Below are positions 48,810 through 62,100 of a DNA stretch of 64,000 nt, piece after piece (within the stretch, counting starts at the first letter, position 1; every line of letters begins with the position of its first letter). The notes beneath the pieces are model-generated. The model did not search any database. It saw only the letters and a program-made list of their open reading frames with translations, and had not been told where the DNA came from. A program made the position numbers and the translations under genes. The stretch is from Rotaria sordida (taxonomy: Eukaryota; Rotifera; Eurotatoria; Philodinida; Philodinidae), in NCBI GenBank assembly GCA_905250125.1, contig CAJNOL010000245.1, positions 62,001 to 126,000 of the forward strand, in the 5' to 3' direction.

Positions 48810-49410
48810 CTATTATCGGAATTTTAAAAAAAGGCTATCGGACAAAATGCTTATAACTTTTGGACGAAGATAGCTAGAGCCCTGCGATTTTCACCATTCG
48901 AAAGGGGGAGACAAGGGGACGCCTTTTCCTCCAATATTGTATAGGACGAAATCATTTAAAAACCAGTCATTTTTACAAAATATCGAAAAAATGTATAAAA
49001 ACGATCTGTCATTCAGATGAAATTTTGGTTCTGACATCTGATCTAGATAGAGAAACTTCAGATGTATAGTTCAAGATATAATTCGAATGATTATCTTTCC
49101 ACCTCCTAATGTTGAACAAATAAATTTGTCTATTCAATCGCATGAAAACCATAGAGTTCTTTTAATTTTTAAGCGTATTTTCTTACTTTTCGTCAAAATT
49201 TCATCTGAATGACAGATCGTTTTTATACATTTTTTTGATATTTTGTAGAAATGACTGATTTTTAAATGATTTCGTCCTATACAATATTGAAGGAAAAGGC
49301 GTCCCCTTGTCTCCCCTTTCGAATGGTGAAAACCGCAGGGCTCTAGCTATCTTCGTTCAAAAGTTATAAGCATTTTGCCCGATAGCTTTTTTTTAAAATT
49401 CCGATAATAG
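48810..49410. mobile_element. Near-perfect palindromic foldback element
   Basis: A 601-bp element bounded by CTATTATCGGAATTTT and its inverse. Arms 48810-49034 and 49194-49410 match almost base for base over about 220 bp (for example GGACGAAATCATTTAAAAA and its complement), around a spacer of about 160 bp. No ORF and no obvious target duplication. The high arm identity implies recent insertion or arm homogenisation; a transcript would fold into a long hairpin. Confidence 0.88.
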
Positions 49411-50853
49411 GTTAATTCAAGATGACATACATGTTATTTATAAAATATTCTCATGACAATTATAAAAATAATTTCTTCTCGATTACATATAGAAGGTTAT
49501 TTTAAAATAAACATTCATGATTGAAAGGTGTGATTCTTTATCGTTTGGGTATATCAAATGATACTTTCCTTCCTAATGATTTATTCATTTTTTAGTTTGT
49601 TCTCCGTGAATCAGTATCATAGTGATCAATGATAAAAACTCAAGATATGTGACGTTAGAATCAGTTCGAGTTTTGAATATTTCACTCCACTCAGAAGAAT
49701 TACGAGATTCATACAACTGTAAGGATTGTTCATCATTGAAATTATATATCATTGTTTCCTTTTATTTTGCTTTCAAATAATTGTTGATATGTTGTCAAAA
49801 TATTAGTAAATTTTGAACTATGTCACAACTCATATATGTATATATAATTGAATAACAACAATAGACAATTATCGATAGACAATAACAATAAACGGTTTTA
49901 TATTTGTGAAACAAAATTTAATTATCCTAATACACCTTTATAATATAATATTTAGCAATTGTAAGGATCATCTATAATGTCATCAGCAATTAAAGACATT
50001 CCTACATTTAGTATAACTATATTTTAATCACTGAAATCAACTACATTTTGTAGATAAGTTAATAAATGACTAATCGATGTATTTTATTGTCAATGACATT
50101 GATATGTAGTACAAAATATTACTATTTATTGCATCAATAATTTTTATATACGAATCTTGAATAATAAAATACGCCATTATCTTGTGTTGTCAAATAATTA
50201 TTAATGGGAAAAATATCTTGTAATATTAATCAAGAGAATAAAATCAAATATAGAAAAAAAAATTCATTATTTAAATTGGAACTTTACTTGATACTTTTGT
50301 TTTTAATTTAATATATGTGTGTGAAGAAATAATCAAAAAATTAATTTTCTATGTTTCTATGAAAATTTTATTTTTTTGTTTCAGTTTATCATTCAATCAA
50401 TAAAATGACTCGTTCTCTTTATTTGAACAAGGTCGAATTTTTTTCTATGTATATAAGGTAAAAGAGCGTATTTATTCATCCATGAAGGACTGAACATATC
50501 TTAAACTTCTGTTTTTTTTTTTTTGCTATGCCAAAATGATTAAATATCTAGAGTTATCCTAAACAAAAAAAGAAATTATTTTCATAATATTTATGATAAA
50601 AACTAAAATAAATTCAATTTTTTTTTGAATAAATCAATCAACATTTTCATTGAATATAAATATCTATATACCAAAATATATTAATCATCGTTAATGAAAA
50701 CTAAAACCTTGTTTATAATGCATATAACTAAAGGCTATGACCTTGCCTTTTTTATAAGTATAAACTACATGGTTTCGACTCGTTTGTTTTCTTTTTTAGT
50801 TTCATATATCACCGTCATAAAGTATCATTAATTTGCACTTATCGATTATCATT
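49411..50853. other. Intergenic AT-rich DNA
   Basis: No gene, RNA or repeat with clear ends. The last part presumably holds the promoter of the proline-rich gene. Confidence 0.5.
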
Positions 50854-52892
50854 ATGGTAGACTCTAGTTTAATAACTGATGAAGAATCAACTTATAATAA
50901 TTTATCAGATTTGAGTACATCTGATAATGAAGAAACAACTACAGCAGATTATCAAGAAGATTCATATTCAACTTCAGTTTCAGCACGTATAAGTTCAACA
51001 TTAAGTTCTCAATATATTTATCGATCACATCAAACAAATATTCAATCATATGATGATATTCCATTTGAATCATCTATTGAACCTGATCAATCTGATTTCG
51101 TAAATCATGATAATTTTTCATCTGATATAAATATAGCAAATCAACGAACAATAAGTAGCAATTCCGATATATTTTCAACAACAAAAACAATTCTTGCACA
51201 AGCACTTCCAGAAACACTTGCAGCACCACCAGGATGGTATAGTGAATTATTTGATTCATTTTTAACTATTTCACTTGAAATGGAATCAAATTTAAATATT
51301 AATAATAATAATAATAATAATATAAATTTTATTGAAGAAAATGAAGATTATCAAACTTTAAATATGATGGATGCTCCTCCAATGATTTTTTCTTCAACTG
51401 ATGAATATAATCGAAGAATTAATGAAATATCATCATCAACTATATTTCCATCAACAGCTTTCAATACAAATAGTATTAGTGAAATGAGTAATATAACATT
51501 TGATGATTGTATAAGTAACGAAGAAACAATAAATTTAATGAAAGATCAAGAAATTTCATCATCAAATATAGAAGATATAGAATCATCCACACCACCACCG
51601 ATTGTTATTCGTAAAAAAATGCCAAATAATAATGTTACATATCAACAAAATATTACTGTACGTTATTTACAACCACCTACACCACCACCACATGGGCCAA
51701 TTATTATTCGTAAGGAAAAATTTTTTTTTTTTTTAAAAATCTTAGGAAATTATATTATTCACTTTATTTCTTAGGTGAAATTTGTCCATCTTCATCAATA
51801 CCAGAACCACCTCTTCAAGTATAATAATTCATAGAATTTTTCAATACAAATTCTTCTATTCTATTATTTTAGATTCGACAACGACCACCACCTCCAGTCA
51901 CACCACCACCATTAGTAATTAAGAAAAATTTATTTAACAAAAAAAAATAATAATAAATCTTATTATCTATGTATCTTTTTACAAAGATAATTAGAGAAAG
52001 ACCTCCTACACCTCCACCTCGACTTTCTCCACAAGTAATTGAAAAATTATTACCACCACCACCTCGTCCGCCACGTCGTATGATTGTCGAACGTTTTGCA
52101 TCATGTCCACCTAAACCAGCTGATGTTATCATTGAACGTTGGTTACCTTATAAACGAAGTGATCGACGACAAGTTCTTTATCAACGTGCACCACAACATA
52201 ATATGTATAAAAATTGTTTTCTTTAATTAATAATTAATCTAATTTCTTTGAATATTTTTAGACGACCAAAAGAACCAAATATACTTATTATACATGAACA
52301 ACCACATGCACGTATTCAGCAAGAATTTATAAATGAAGGAGTCACTCGAGTCGATCCTCAAGTTTATCTTCAACGTTATGGTTCTGAACTTGATTCATGG
52401 CAGAAAAATTCCCATTTAACTAATTTAGTTAGTCAAGCAACTCATGTTTTACCTCCACCTAAACCAACATTTTCAACAATTGATCCACACAGTCATCTTC
52501 AATCTCCGACTTCTTACGCACATGGATATCAATCTCCTCCATCTACTGGTGCTACAAATATCCCGAATAAAATGAAATCAGCCACATCTACACCTTATTC
52601 AAAGTCATATTCTGATGATTATGCACAATTTGATTCATCTTATCATTATTCTCCACAATCTTTTGATAGAGTACAAGAAGAAAACGTGAACAAAATGGTC
52701 AATGGAACACATTTATGGGATGATCATTCTTATCCACCAAGTTCTCGTTCTCATCTTCCATCTTATCAATTTCCATCAACATCATCGCCTATTCCTTCGA
52801 AAACAATTCAAGTGAATTCTGAGACTGAACTTCAACATATTCTTTCTGATTTAACACATGGCCAGGTGTCATCATCACTTGGTTCATATTAA
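50854..52892 (+). CDS. Proline-rich repeat protein of unknown function
   Basis: Five exons: 50854-51709, 51775-51818, 51873-51914, 51987-52204, 52262-52892; 596 aa. The N-terminal half is acidic and Ser/Thr/Asn-rich, apparently disordered. The middle is a run of proline blocks alternating with short charged beta-like phrases: PPTPPPHGPIIIRE, PPPLIIRERP, VIEKLLPPPPRPPRR, MIVERF, VIIERWLPY. Then come QVLYQRAP and an R/Q-rich segment. The periodicity recalls repeat-based cytoskeletal or membrane-skeleton proteins, but I assign no family. The Pro blocks could bind SH3, WW or profilin. The tiny 44- and 42-nt exons encode single repeat units. Convergent with UFD1, 142 bases between stop codons. Upstream TTG at 50833 is not used. 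Confidence 0.8.
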
Positions 52893-53034
52893 AACTTTTA
52901 CAAAAAAAAAAAAAAAAAAAAAAAAAACCGATTAAAAAAATTTTTTTTTTTTCATTTTATTTACATGTTACTTTCAAGAATAGAATAAGTTAAATATTTA
53001 AGATTTTAAAAACAGAGAAAAAAAAAGGAAATGT
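52893..53034. other. Very short convergent 3' interval with A and T runs
   Basis: A run of about 24 A (near 52903-52926) and a T run (near 52940) lie between the stop codons of the proline-rich gene (+) and ufd1 (-). Their 3' UTRs must be very short or overlap. Confidence 0.7.
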
Positions 53035-54148
53035 CTATTTCGGTCGTTGATTTCGAGGTTGTTTAAGTATTTGTCCTTCACCAGAAAATGGTTGAAATAT
53101 ATTTGTATTAGGTTTTTCAATTGTATTTGTTGTTTCATCATTAATTGAACGTAATGGTATACGTAAAAATTGTAATGTACCATATTCATAATCATAATTT
53201 GGTATTCCACGTATTTGTTGAGTTTGTAAATTATTTTGTTGTTGTTGATCTTGTTGTTCTTGATCTTTTGATTTATTTTTACCATTTAAACGATTACCTT
53301 GTCCATGAAATGGCATAAATGTTGATGGACTTTTATAACTAGTTGGTATTGGTGTATGAGAATCACCTGGTGTTATTGCCATTGAATTTGTTGTTTTTGG
53401 TGTTGTTGATATATTTTGTGATGATGTTGGTATATATTTTGGTTCAACATAATCAATTGGTGGTGCAAAATCAACTTCCATATCACATTCAATAATTGAT
53501 ACAGCATCAGCTGGTCTTAATTCCAAAACACATAATTCATAATTACGATTAAGATAATTTATTGCAATAAGATCACCTTTTGTTAAACAATTAAAATTTC
53601 TTAATGCTGTTTCTAAAACAGCTTTTGGATTTGATATATCAAGAAAATCTTTTGATTGTGGTTGAAAACGTGCAAATGTTGCTGTTGGTAATGCAACAGA
53701 TTCAACACTTACTTCATCACCTTCTTGTAATAATAAATGATGCATCATCCAATTTGGTAAATAACATGTTGTATTATCATTAGGTAAAAATTCTAATACA
53801 CCACAATGTGTTATACGATCAAGTTTTTTATTTTTTAATTTAAATAACATTACATTATTCTATATGAAGATAAAGAAAAACAAAAACATGAACATTTATT
53901 TATTTATTTTTTTTTTTTCATTATTCATCGAAATTATTTTTCTGTCTTACTTGTTCAATTAAATGTTCTAAAGCAGCTTGTGGAAGTAAAATTTTCCCAC
54001 CATTTTCAACATTAAGACGATCACGATCATGATCAGGTAAAAATGCAGCTGAATAACATTGATAAACAGCACGAAATGGACCACTACCACCACCACCCAT
54101 ACCTTGACCACCAGGAAAATTTTGTCGAAAAAATGGATTAAAAAACAT
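53035..54148 (-). CDS. ufd1: UFD1 ubiquitin-recognition protein
   Basis: Two exons, 54148-53951 and 53859-53035; 340 aa. The N-terminal UN domain is complete: FRAVYQCYSAAFLP, ENGGKILLP, THCGVLEF, YLPNWMM, FQPQSKDFLDISNPKAVLE, and IIECDMEVDF. Two p97-binding SHP boxes are visible, FMPFHGQGNRLNG (about residue 247) and FQPFSGEG (about residue 321, near the C-terminus). With NPL4 and p97/VCP, UFD1 extracts ubiquitinated proteins in ER-associated degradation and chromatin turnover. A Gly-rich insert (GGQGMGGGGSG) follows the start and a Gln-rich stretch separates the SHP boxes. Only one intron. Very secure. Confidence 0.97.
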
Positions 54149-55908
54149 GATGACGACAGTCGAAAACAATCTAAAACAAAAACATCTAATCTCAATACTA
54201 GAACCCGTTGGTTCGATCTGGGTCTGAAAATTTTCGACTCAACCGATTCCAATGAATGTTATCGATGAAAGTACGTCAATGCTTTAAGCATGTCATACAT
54301 TTTCAAATATTGTTAAGTTTAAATTTTTATCATGATTTAAAATACGCAATTGATAATATCATAATATTTTTCTTTTTTGAACACAACATAGGTTTTCATC
54401 TGAATAGTAGAACTCGATAAAACTAGACGAAGCCTAAAAGGATTCGTTTCCATACACTGTCCTTCTCGAGTTATGACTGTTTTACTGAATTTTCGACCTG
54501 AAATTGTGCCCATCAATAAGTCTCATGATCTTTAGAATGTTCTAAAAATTTCAGCCCAAAAGAATGTTATGTTCTGCAGATATTGGCTATCCAAAAAACG
54601 ATCAGGTGTCGCAAGGAAAGATCAGAAAAGCGAGTGTCTTCAACATTCGATATCTCAAAAGAACAGCATGCTTTTGAGCTGAAATTTTTAGGACATTCTA
54701 AGGATCAAGAGATAAAAATTCAGTAAAACGGTCATAACTCAACAAGCGCTGTATATGGGGATGAACCCTTTTAGGTTTCGTAGTCTCATCAAGCTCTACT
54801 AACTGGTGTAGATATGATTCAAAACGACGCATTACACTTGGGGACCTTTCCTCGTTAGTCTGGGGTACGAAAGGTTGTAAATTAAAAGAAAAAAAAATCA
54901 CAGAAATTAAGCCTACCGATTTTTCCTGGTATCAGTATAATAGCGAGTTTACGCATTCATGAAGTACGTGTATGCGGTAAGTTCTCCAATAGATAAATCA
55001 CTTTTGAGTCAAGACTATGTGCATTATGTAGATTCAAACGAACTATGAATACTCTGAAAAGAGTTTGCGCTGTTAGTTTATTCCTACGGAGACACTACAA
55101 TTTTATGGTGTTTTTTAAAAGAATGTAGAAACAACAAAATAAACTAATTTGCGACTTGCAACTTCATATAGAGACTAGCCTTAACAAAAATTGTTTTCTT
55201 TTATGACTGTTTCAGATCTTATTGTGGTTTCTGTCCTGAGGTATAACTAAGGTGATAGCATGCCTTTTACATTACTCACATAAGCCAACAGCATTCACAA
55301 AAGTCTTTCTTGTGAGGGTTTGTCTCTATGCAAAAGTATTTTATCAATTGCACAACTTCTCTCGTTCGAGAAAAATCTAACGAAATTAAAACGGATGTCA
55401 TTCTATGTATTTCTACATTTCTATTGTAGAAAATTCGAAGTTATATCCAGTAGATGAATAGATTGTAAATAAGGACACTATGTATTCTATGACTTTCTGC
55501 CCTTAAACGGACTCTCCTTTTTTTTGCTAAGCTATAAACCCATGTGATCACTCTATTCTCGCTTACACAACAAATACTAACAATATATATATATATTCGT
55601 CATATTTTATGACGAATCAGAGAATCAATTGTATGACGTGTCGAAATTTCTTTCATTAGTATTATCTTTAAAAAAAAACAATATCCCTACGTATAGATCT
55701 CTTATTAATAATGAATAACCTCATGTTTATCTAAACAACCGATATGTTATGTATTATTTTTTTATGTCATAAAATTTTAAATTAATGAAAAAACAAATTA
55801 TTTATAAGAATAATATATATAATCAATTGTTTATGAATTATAATAATTTTTGACAATAAAAATGATGTCGCTAGTTTAAATAACTATTTATTTACCAATG
55901 AAATTTCA
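54149..55908. other. Intergenic between ufd1 and the zinc-finger gene
   Basis: Divergent promoter region. It includes a foldback element at 54405-54803 and a 10-bp-stem hairpin (ATTCGTCATA/TATGACGAAT, 55595-55617). No gene seen. Confidence 0.5.
54405..54803. mobile_element. Degenerate foldback element
   Basis: Arms about 54405-54560 and 54680-54803 pair imperfectly: AGCCTAAAAGG..TTCGT, GAGTTATGAC.GTTTTACTGAATTTT and TAAAAATTTCAG have inverted counterparts. Spacer about 100 bp. No ORF. Confidence 0.6.
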
Positions 55909-56100
55909 ATGGAGCAAAGAAAAAACAAAACAAATATTCTCAGTCATGAAATAAAAAAAAATTCTGTCTCATCAATACATCTACCAGAGGGAGCTAGAAT
56001 AATATTTTATAATGATGAAAAATATTGTGTCCAAGAGGAGACGATTGTGGCTGCTTTAATTCCGTTTCCTAGGATATATGAATTGAACAATAGAGAATAA
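55909..56100 (+). CDS. Small ORF or alternative first exon of the zinc-finger gene
   Basis: A 63-codon frame with a good ATG (MEQRKNKTNILSHE...) ends at TAA 76 bases before the zinc-finger start. Its codon bias resembles a real gene. Just downstream lie a T-rich tract and an acceptor-like tttcaag (ending at 56167), so the segment may be an upstream exon using a weak donor (for example GTCCAA after DEKYC). No recognised family. Confidence 0.35.
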   Translation: MEQRKNKTNILSHEIKKNSVSSIHLPEGARIIFYNDEKYCVQEETIVAALIPFPRIYELNNRE

Positions 56101-56176
56101 AAAAAAAATCAATCAATAATTTATTTATTGTCTTTTTTTTTTTAATATTTTATTTATTTATTTCAAGATATTTTCA

Positions 56177-59100
56177 ATGCAAAAAAATCAACATCTTGTA
56201 CGGCCATGTGCTGTTTTTCTCGAACGTTTAAATGATACATTTATACCTTCAAAACGTTATAAAGTCGATGCTGATATTATATATCGATCATCAAATGAAC
56301 AAACATCTCATAATAATAATGATGAATTATCTGTTGATGTTCTTATGTTACCAAATAATAAAGTTAAAATTTCTTCATCATCAACATTTGAAGATTTACC
56401 TATAAATTCAACTAATCAAATAACAACAAATGATGATATTAAACCAGTTGTACGTATACGTCCACATCAATCATCAATTGATTCAAATGAATATGATTCT
56501 TCTATAATAACAAAACGTCATAATTCAATACGTCGTAATGAATCCTCATCATCAAATAAATATGATAATGATTTATATTTATTTAATAGTACATTTGATT
56601 CAGGTGATGAACTTGGTGTAGATTTAAATGATGATGATTTAGCATCAATAAATCATGTATTAGATTTTGATGATGATGATATGTCAAATTTTGATGATGA
56701 TAATCAAAATTTATCACCAACAACAAATAGTAATCATGGATCAATTAGTTATCATTCAACACAATTGCCAGATTTAGTTATGGGTTCAATACGTTCTGAG
56801 AATGGTATTAAATCTGAACCATCATTTCAATATAGTGATTTATTTAATCGTAAAGGACGTACATTTGTTTGTGATGAACGTGGAAATCGTGTTGTATCAG
56901 TTAAACTTGAAAAAACATCAGCTAAACGTTTAATTGATGGTATTGAAAGAAATTTAGGACGTTTAATTTTAGAAGAATGTCGTCGTGGTGATTTACAAGC
57001 ACATATTTTAAAAGTATGAACAAGAATTAGATTTTTGTTTTTTTTTTTGAAAAATAATATTTTGCTTTTAGGTTGTTTTTAAAGATGAACAAGAATTTTT
57101 TGATTTTAATCGTTCAGCTATTGTTTCAAAACATTCATTTAAACAATGTCCTGAAATGTATACGAGATTTCTTGAAAGTTTATTTGAATCACAAACATAT
57201 ACAAATGAAAGTGAACATGATCCACTTGGTTCTGATGTAAGTATTTCGTTTGAACTATGTTCTTTGGTTGTTCATACCAGTGACAGTTGATAATGAATGA
57301 TGTTCGTTCATTTTTGGCTTTTTTAAAAGCATTTCAGTATAGATCGTGAACACAATTTGAATATGGCCTTAGAAATATTGTGTTGAATCGTTTTGTAGAG
57401 TGAATATTTTACAACGTAAAACGGTTGTCGATTTTTCAAAAACCAGTATCGAACAAAATTTTGATCCTAACCCATTCGAAATACGTTCTAACGAGTCAAA
57501 AGTGTAGGAACATGTTGTCGAAAAACCTTTCGATTGGCTATTATTTAGAGTACCATTAATTATCTATTCTATATTAGAACTTCAGCTTCCTATATATTAT
57601 TTTTATACTGATACAAGGAGTATCAAGATCATAGATTTTCTTTTGTGTCGAATGAATTTTAGAAATATTTTTCCAGCAATATCACATATTATTATCTGAT
57701 TCAGAGAAACAGAAAGTTATTAATCAACTTATCCAATCACTATGAATATCATTTTACTTTTCATATATAATTCATTTATACATAGTATTGTCTTTTCATG
57801 CTATTGTTACCATGGGAAAAAAAAGCATGAACAAGTTTTTTCAGTCTATTACGGCATGGATAAATGACACTACTACCAGCATCACTCTAATGACCATCAG
57901 TTGAAACGGATATGAAAGGCTATCCTTTTTGGTACACTTTATTTTTCTGCATATTAATCGGAGTTGGACACAGGACAAAGTTTTCTGTCCTGTTCTGATG
58001 CGAATATTGTTTGTTGAGAAGTGCACCAAGTAAAATCAATAGTTGGTTTAATTTATTGATGCAAGCATTATGTAAGAAAACAGTATGTACGGAAAAGTCA
58101 TTTTTGATAACATTCCTTTCTTCTACTACCATCAGTGATTTGAAGTGACCATTTTATCCACTTTGTTTCTGCGAAAATTTTGAGATACATGGAAGTTACT
58201 GGTATATATTGTCATTGATTTGTATCATATAGCATATCCTTGACACATTTTATTGCTGTTAGGAAAGAACAATGAACTGGATGACAAGTTCGATTTTATT
58301 TTTTTAATTTGTTGCTAATGCTAATTACTACCTTAGTACGCATTAACAACCATTTCAGCCTGAATATTTCAATTCTTTAATATTGATAATTAAACTCATA
58401 AGAATATTTCTGAGATTTTTAATTTCTTCAAACGATAAGATTGTTTTATATGTGTTGTTTTTTTTGTTTTTAGGAAGTTGATCAATTGAATCATACATAT
58501 TGTTGTAAAGTTCATGAATGTGGTGAAACATTTACTTCAAGATCTGAAGCAATAAAACATGCGAAAAAACATGCAGGTATATTAACATCTAAACATTGAT
58601 GTAATATTTAGAAAAATTTTATTTTATTTTTTATTTATAGAACTTGATCCATTTGATTTTGTTTGTGATCATTGTGGAAAAAAATTTCTTGGCATTGCTA
58701 ATATGAAACGACATCTCCGTGTTCATATGGGTAGTGAAGGAAAAGATTTTGCTTGTCCACTATGTCATTATCGTGGTTGTACAACTACACATGTTAAACG
58801 TCATATGGCACATAAACATTTAGAAAAGTAAAAAATAATATTGAAACAAAAAGAAATCACAAAATGAAGTTTGTTTTGTTTTTTTTTTTTATTTATTCAG
58901 ATCTATTCCATGTCCATATTGTTCATTTATGGCTGCAACAAATGCTGATCTAAAAATCCATATGGCTCGTAGACATTGGGATATAGAAGGACTTGATATA
59001 TTAAATAATTTACCTAAAACATATAAAAAAGAATGGAAATGTAATAAATGCGATACAGTTTTCCATGATTATTCTGTAAGAAAAATTTCATTTATTTTTC

Positions 59101-62100
59101 TATCGAAAAAGACAAACAAAAAATTAATTCTTTTTATTTATATTTTTTTGAATTTAATAGGATTTTCAAAATCATATTTATAGTCATTCAAGTCAAACAA
59201 ATAAATTTCAATGTAATTTATGTCCATATAATTGTAAAAGTTTTTCAAAATTAAAAGTAAAAAATGTTTATTTTTACTTTTGTTTTTTTTTTGTTATGAA
59301 AGTAATTTTATTATTAATTTTTAGCGTCATATGCTTTATCATCAAGGTCAACGTAATTATGAATGTCCGAAATGTAATAATAAATTTTATCAAATGGAAC
59401 ATCTTAAACGTCATTTAACATCAATACATAAATTAAATATACCACAAATTGGTCGTGGAAATCGTTTATTTAGTTCGGATATGTTAAAACGGGTAATGAC
59501 CAATGAATGATTAATAATGAAAAGAGCTTGTATTTGATACAGAAAAAAATGTTCTCAACTGTCCAATCGCTTTTCACTTGAGACTTACCATTCGATCGGT
59601 CATGAGGAGTAGTAAAAAAGTCTGTTTTGGTTTAGTTTTTCGATTTTCAATTGTTGACTTATAGGTGTTTTACTCGACAAATGAAGATTGGAAAATTAAA
59701 CGAAAAACAATAGGACAATTGGGAATATCCCTTGCTGAACTATGTTTTTCATAATTGTTCTAAACGTAACTGAATTCATAGAAATAGAAAGAAGACAATA
59801 TATTGCTAAAATTTAGTAACTAAAACTATTAAAAGCAAATCTGTTTCTCGTTTCATCAGATTAATAGATTTATACAAACATCAAATTCATTTTTCACTAC
59901 TTTCGGTAGTAAATAGTAACATTTTCGTAGTAAAGCAGACTTTGAAAACGTTCTTGACATAACACTGAATTTTATATTACTAAATGTGAGACCCTGTATT
60001 GCTAATAACTTGAAGCAGTACTCAGTTGTTACAAATGAAGAAGAGCTGTACTAGAAATTCGAGTTAGATAAACTAAAAGCTGCCAAAAAGTTTTTTTTGT
60101 TTTCGGTAGCTAAGCTTAGATGCCTAAGAAACATTTTTAACAAAGTAAACAAATCCACAATGTAAATCGGTTTTTTTCTCCTTTGGATACTATTGCTTTA
60201 ATATTATTCTGCTTTTGTAGTAAAGTAGATCAAAAACTCGTCTTTCGACAGTCGAAATGATGCTAATGATTTTCTTTAAGTGCAACTCTTTAATTGTCTT
60301 TTATCAGAATGACATAATAAGATTCGTTTTCCTCTATATTCTTAACCTCCCGGTGGAGATTTTATAAAGATTTTTGAGTCTATCTTAGATTTAAAACGTT
60401 CCGCTGCCTATATCTATAAAGTAATGTGTCTAGTTTATGATAATTAACAGACAATATGCATGGAAACTCTTTATGATTTTTCTTTGAAAATTTTTCAGCA
60501 AATGATTCTTCAAAAATTGAAAAATATTTTTCGTAAAATATAAAACTATCTGCCAGTTTTATACAATATTTGAAGCTTTTTCGAAACTAATATTTGAAAG
60601 AAAAGATCATAAAGAGTTTACATGAACACTGTCTGTTATTTGTCGTAAAATAGGCACATTACAGACCAGAGATCGAAAACGAGTCGAGTCGAATGTTTTT
60701 TGACTCGTTTTGGCCTCTGTTACAGACGACTTACAGGGTGGCCCAAAAGTCACGCACCCAAAAAAAAAATTGAATATTTCTATTATGGCGAGAGCAAACT
60801 AGCTGATTTTTTATCAATGCTAGAGGCATGTTCAAGCTTTATATCCAGAAAGACATGCCTAGAGGAGTCCTTTGTTAAGTATCACTATTAATCGCAACAA
60901 AAAAATGTTACTTTTTTTACAGATGAAAAAAAACAACATACTTAAAGGATCTCTCTAGACATGTCTTTATGGATATAAATCTTGAACATGCCTCTAGCAT
61001 TGATAAAAAAAATCAGCTAGTTTGCTCGAGCCATAATGGAGATATTCAACTTTTTTTCGGTAAAGTGACTTTTGCGCCACCCATTACATTGTTTTTTTCC
61101 CATCTCTGAAAAATTAAAATTTTTTGGTTAAAGTCAATAGTGACACTTAAAAAAAGGGTTCACTCTCGCCTTGTCTTTATGGATATGGAGTGTAAATATG
61201 CGTTTACTAGTGGTAAAAAAAACAGCCAGTTTGCTAGAGCCGTTATGGAGATATTCAATTTCTTTTCGGGTGCGTGACTTTTGGGCCACCCTGTACTTTT
61301 AAAAGTTTAAGTTACGAAAATATAGGATTGTATTCACTTCTTTCCATTGTGTTTCGAACAAACTTTGGAGAAAAAGTAATCCAATTTAAAAGATCGTCTG
61401 AAAAATTCTGTGCCCCAGATGGTTATAAATCCAGTTCCTCAATGACTTCAGATTTAGGCGAGAATTTTTTCTGTAGATACAATATAGACATTGGCTATTG
61501 TTTGGACGCAAACCACCTATATCGCTTTCAGAAGAGTTACTGATGAAATAATCATTGGAATAGAATATTGATATCTTCGATAAAATATGAACAGATCGAT
61601 CAGGCGGCACTCTCGTTTGTTCATTCTCTAGTGGTTACAAGTAGGAGAACAACTTGACAAGAATTCTAGCTGAGGCCTTCCGTCAGCTTCGTATAGTTTT
61701 ATTCGTGAGTTATAGGCGCTGAAGAACTAATGGTTTAGTGGTTTTCTGGAAAATTCATAGTGATCATTTTGTGTTTTATCATCTCTTTGCTATCAAGCTT
61801 TTGTGAATCTACTATTTGTTTATTGATAGAAAAGCATTTTATTTTTAAAAAAATCCAACTTTTGTAATTTTGTAACTCATCTTTTGCCAAAGATGGAGCA
61901 ACACGAAAAAAAAAATTTTTTTTCTTATCCATTAATAGTTTATGAAGTTCAGTATAAAACATGTTTCCTCTATTTTCTTTAATTGTTTGGATTCAACAGG
62001 CTCTACCAAGGGAAGTGTAAAAGGATAAAAAATATCGCTTAAAAAATATTGTTCATTATTATCAATTCATGAGTTTATTATTAATATATTTATTTTCTTT

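Noticed and set aside
55595..55617. 10-bp-stem hairpin as a terminator or bZIP site
   Set aside because: A single small palindrome in AT-rich DNA, with no linked gene feature; not distinguishable from chance.
61274..61610. Overlapping ORFs on both strands in the zinc-finger intron
   Set aside because: No domain or splice signals; the first overlaps the end of the mariner-like MITE.
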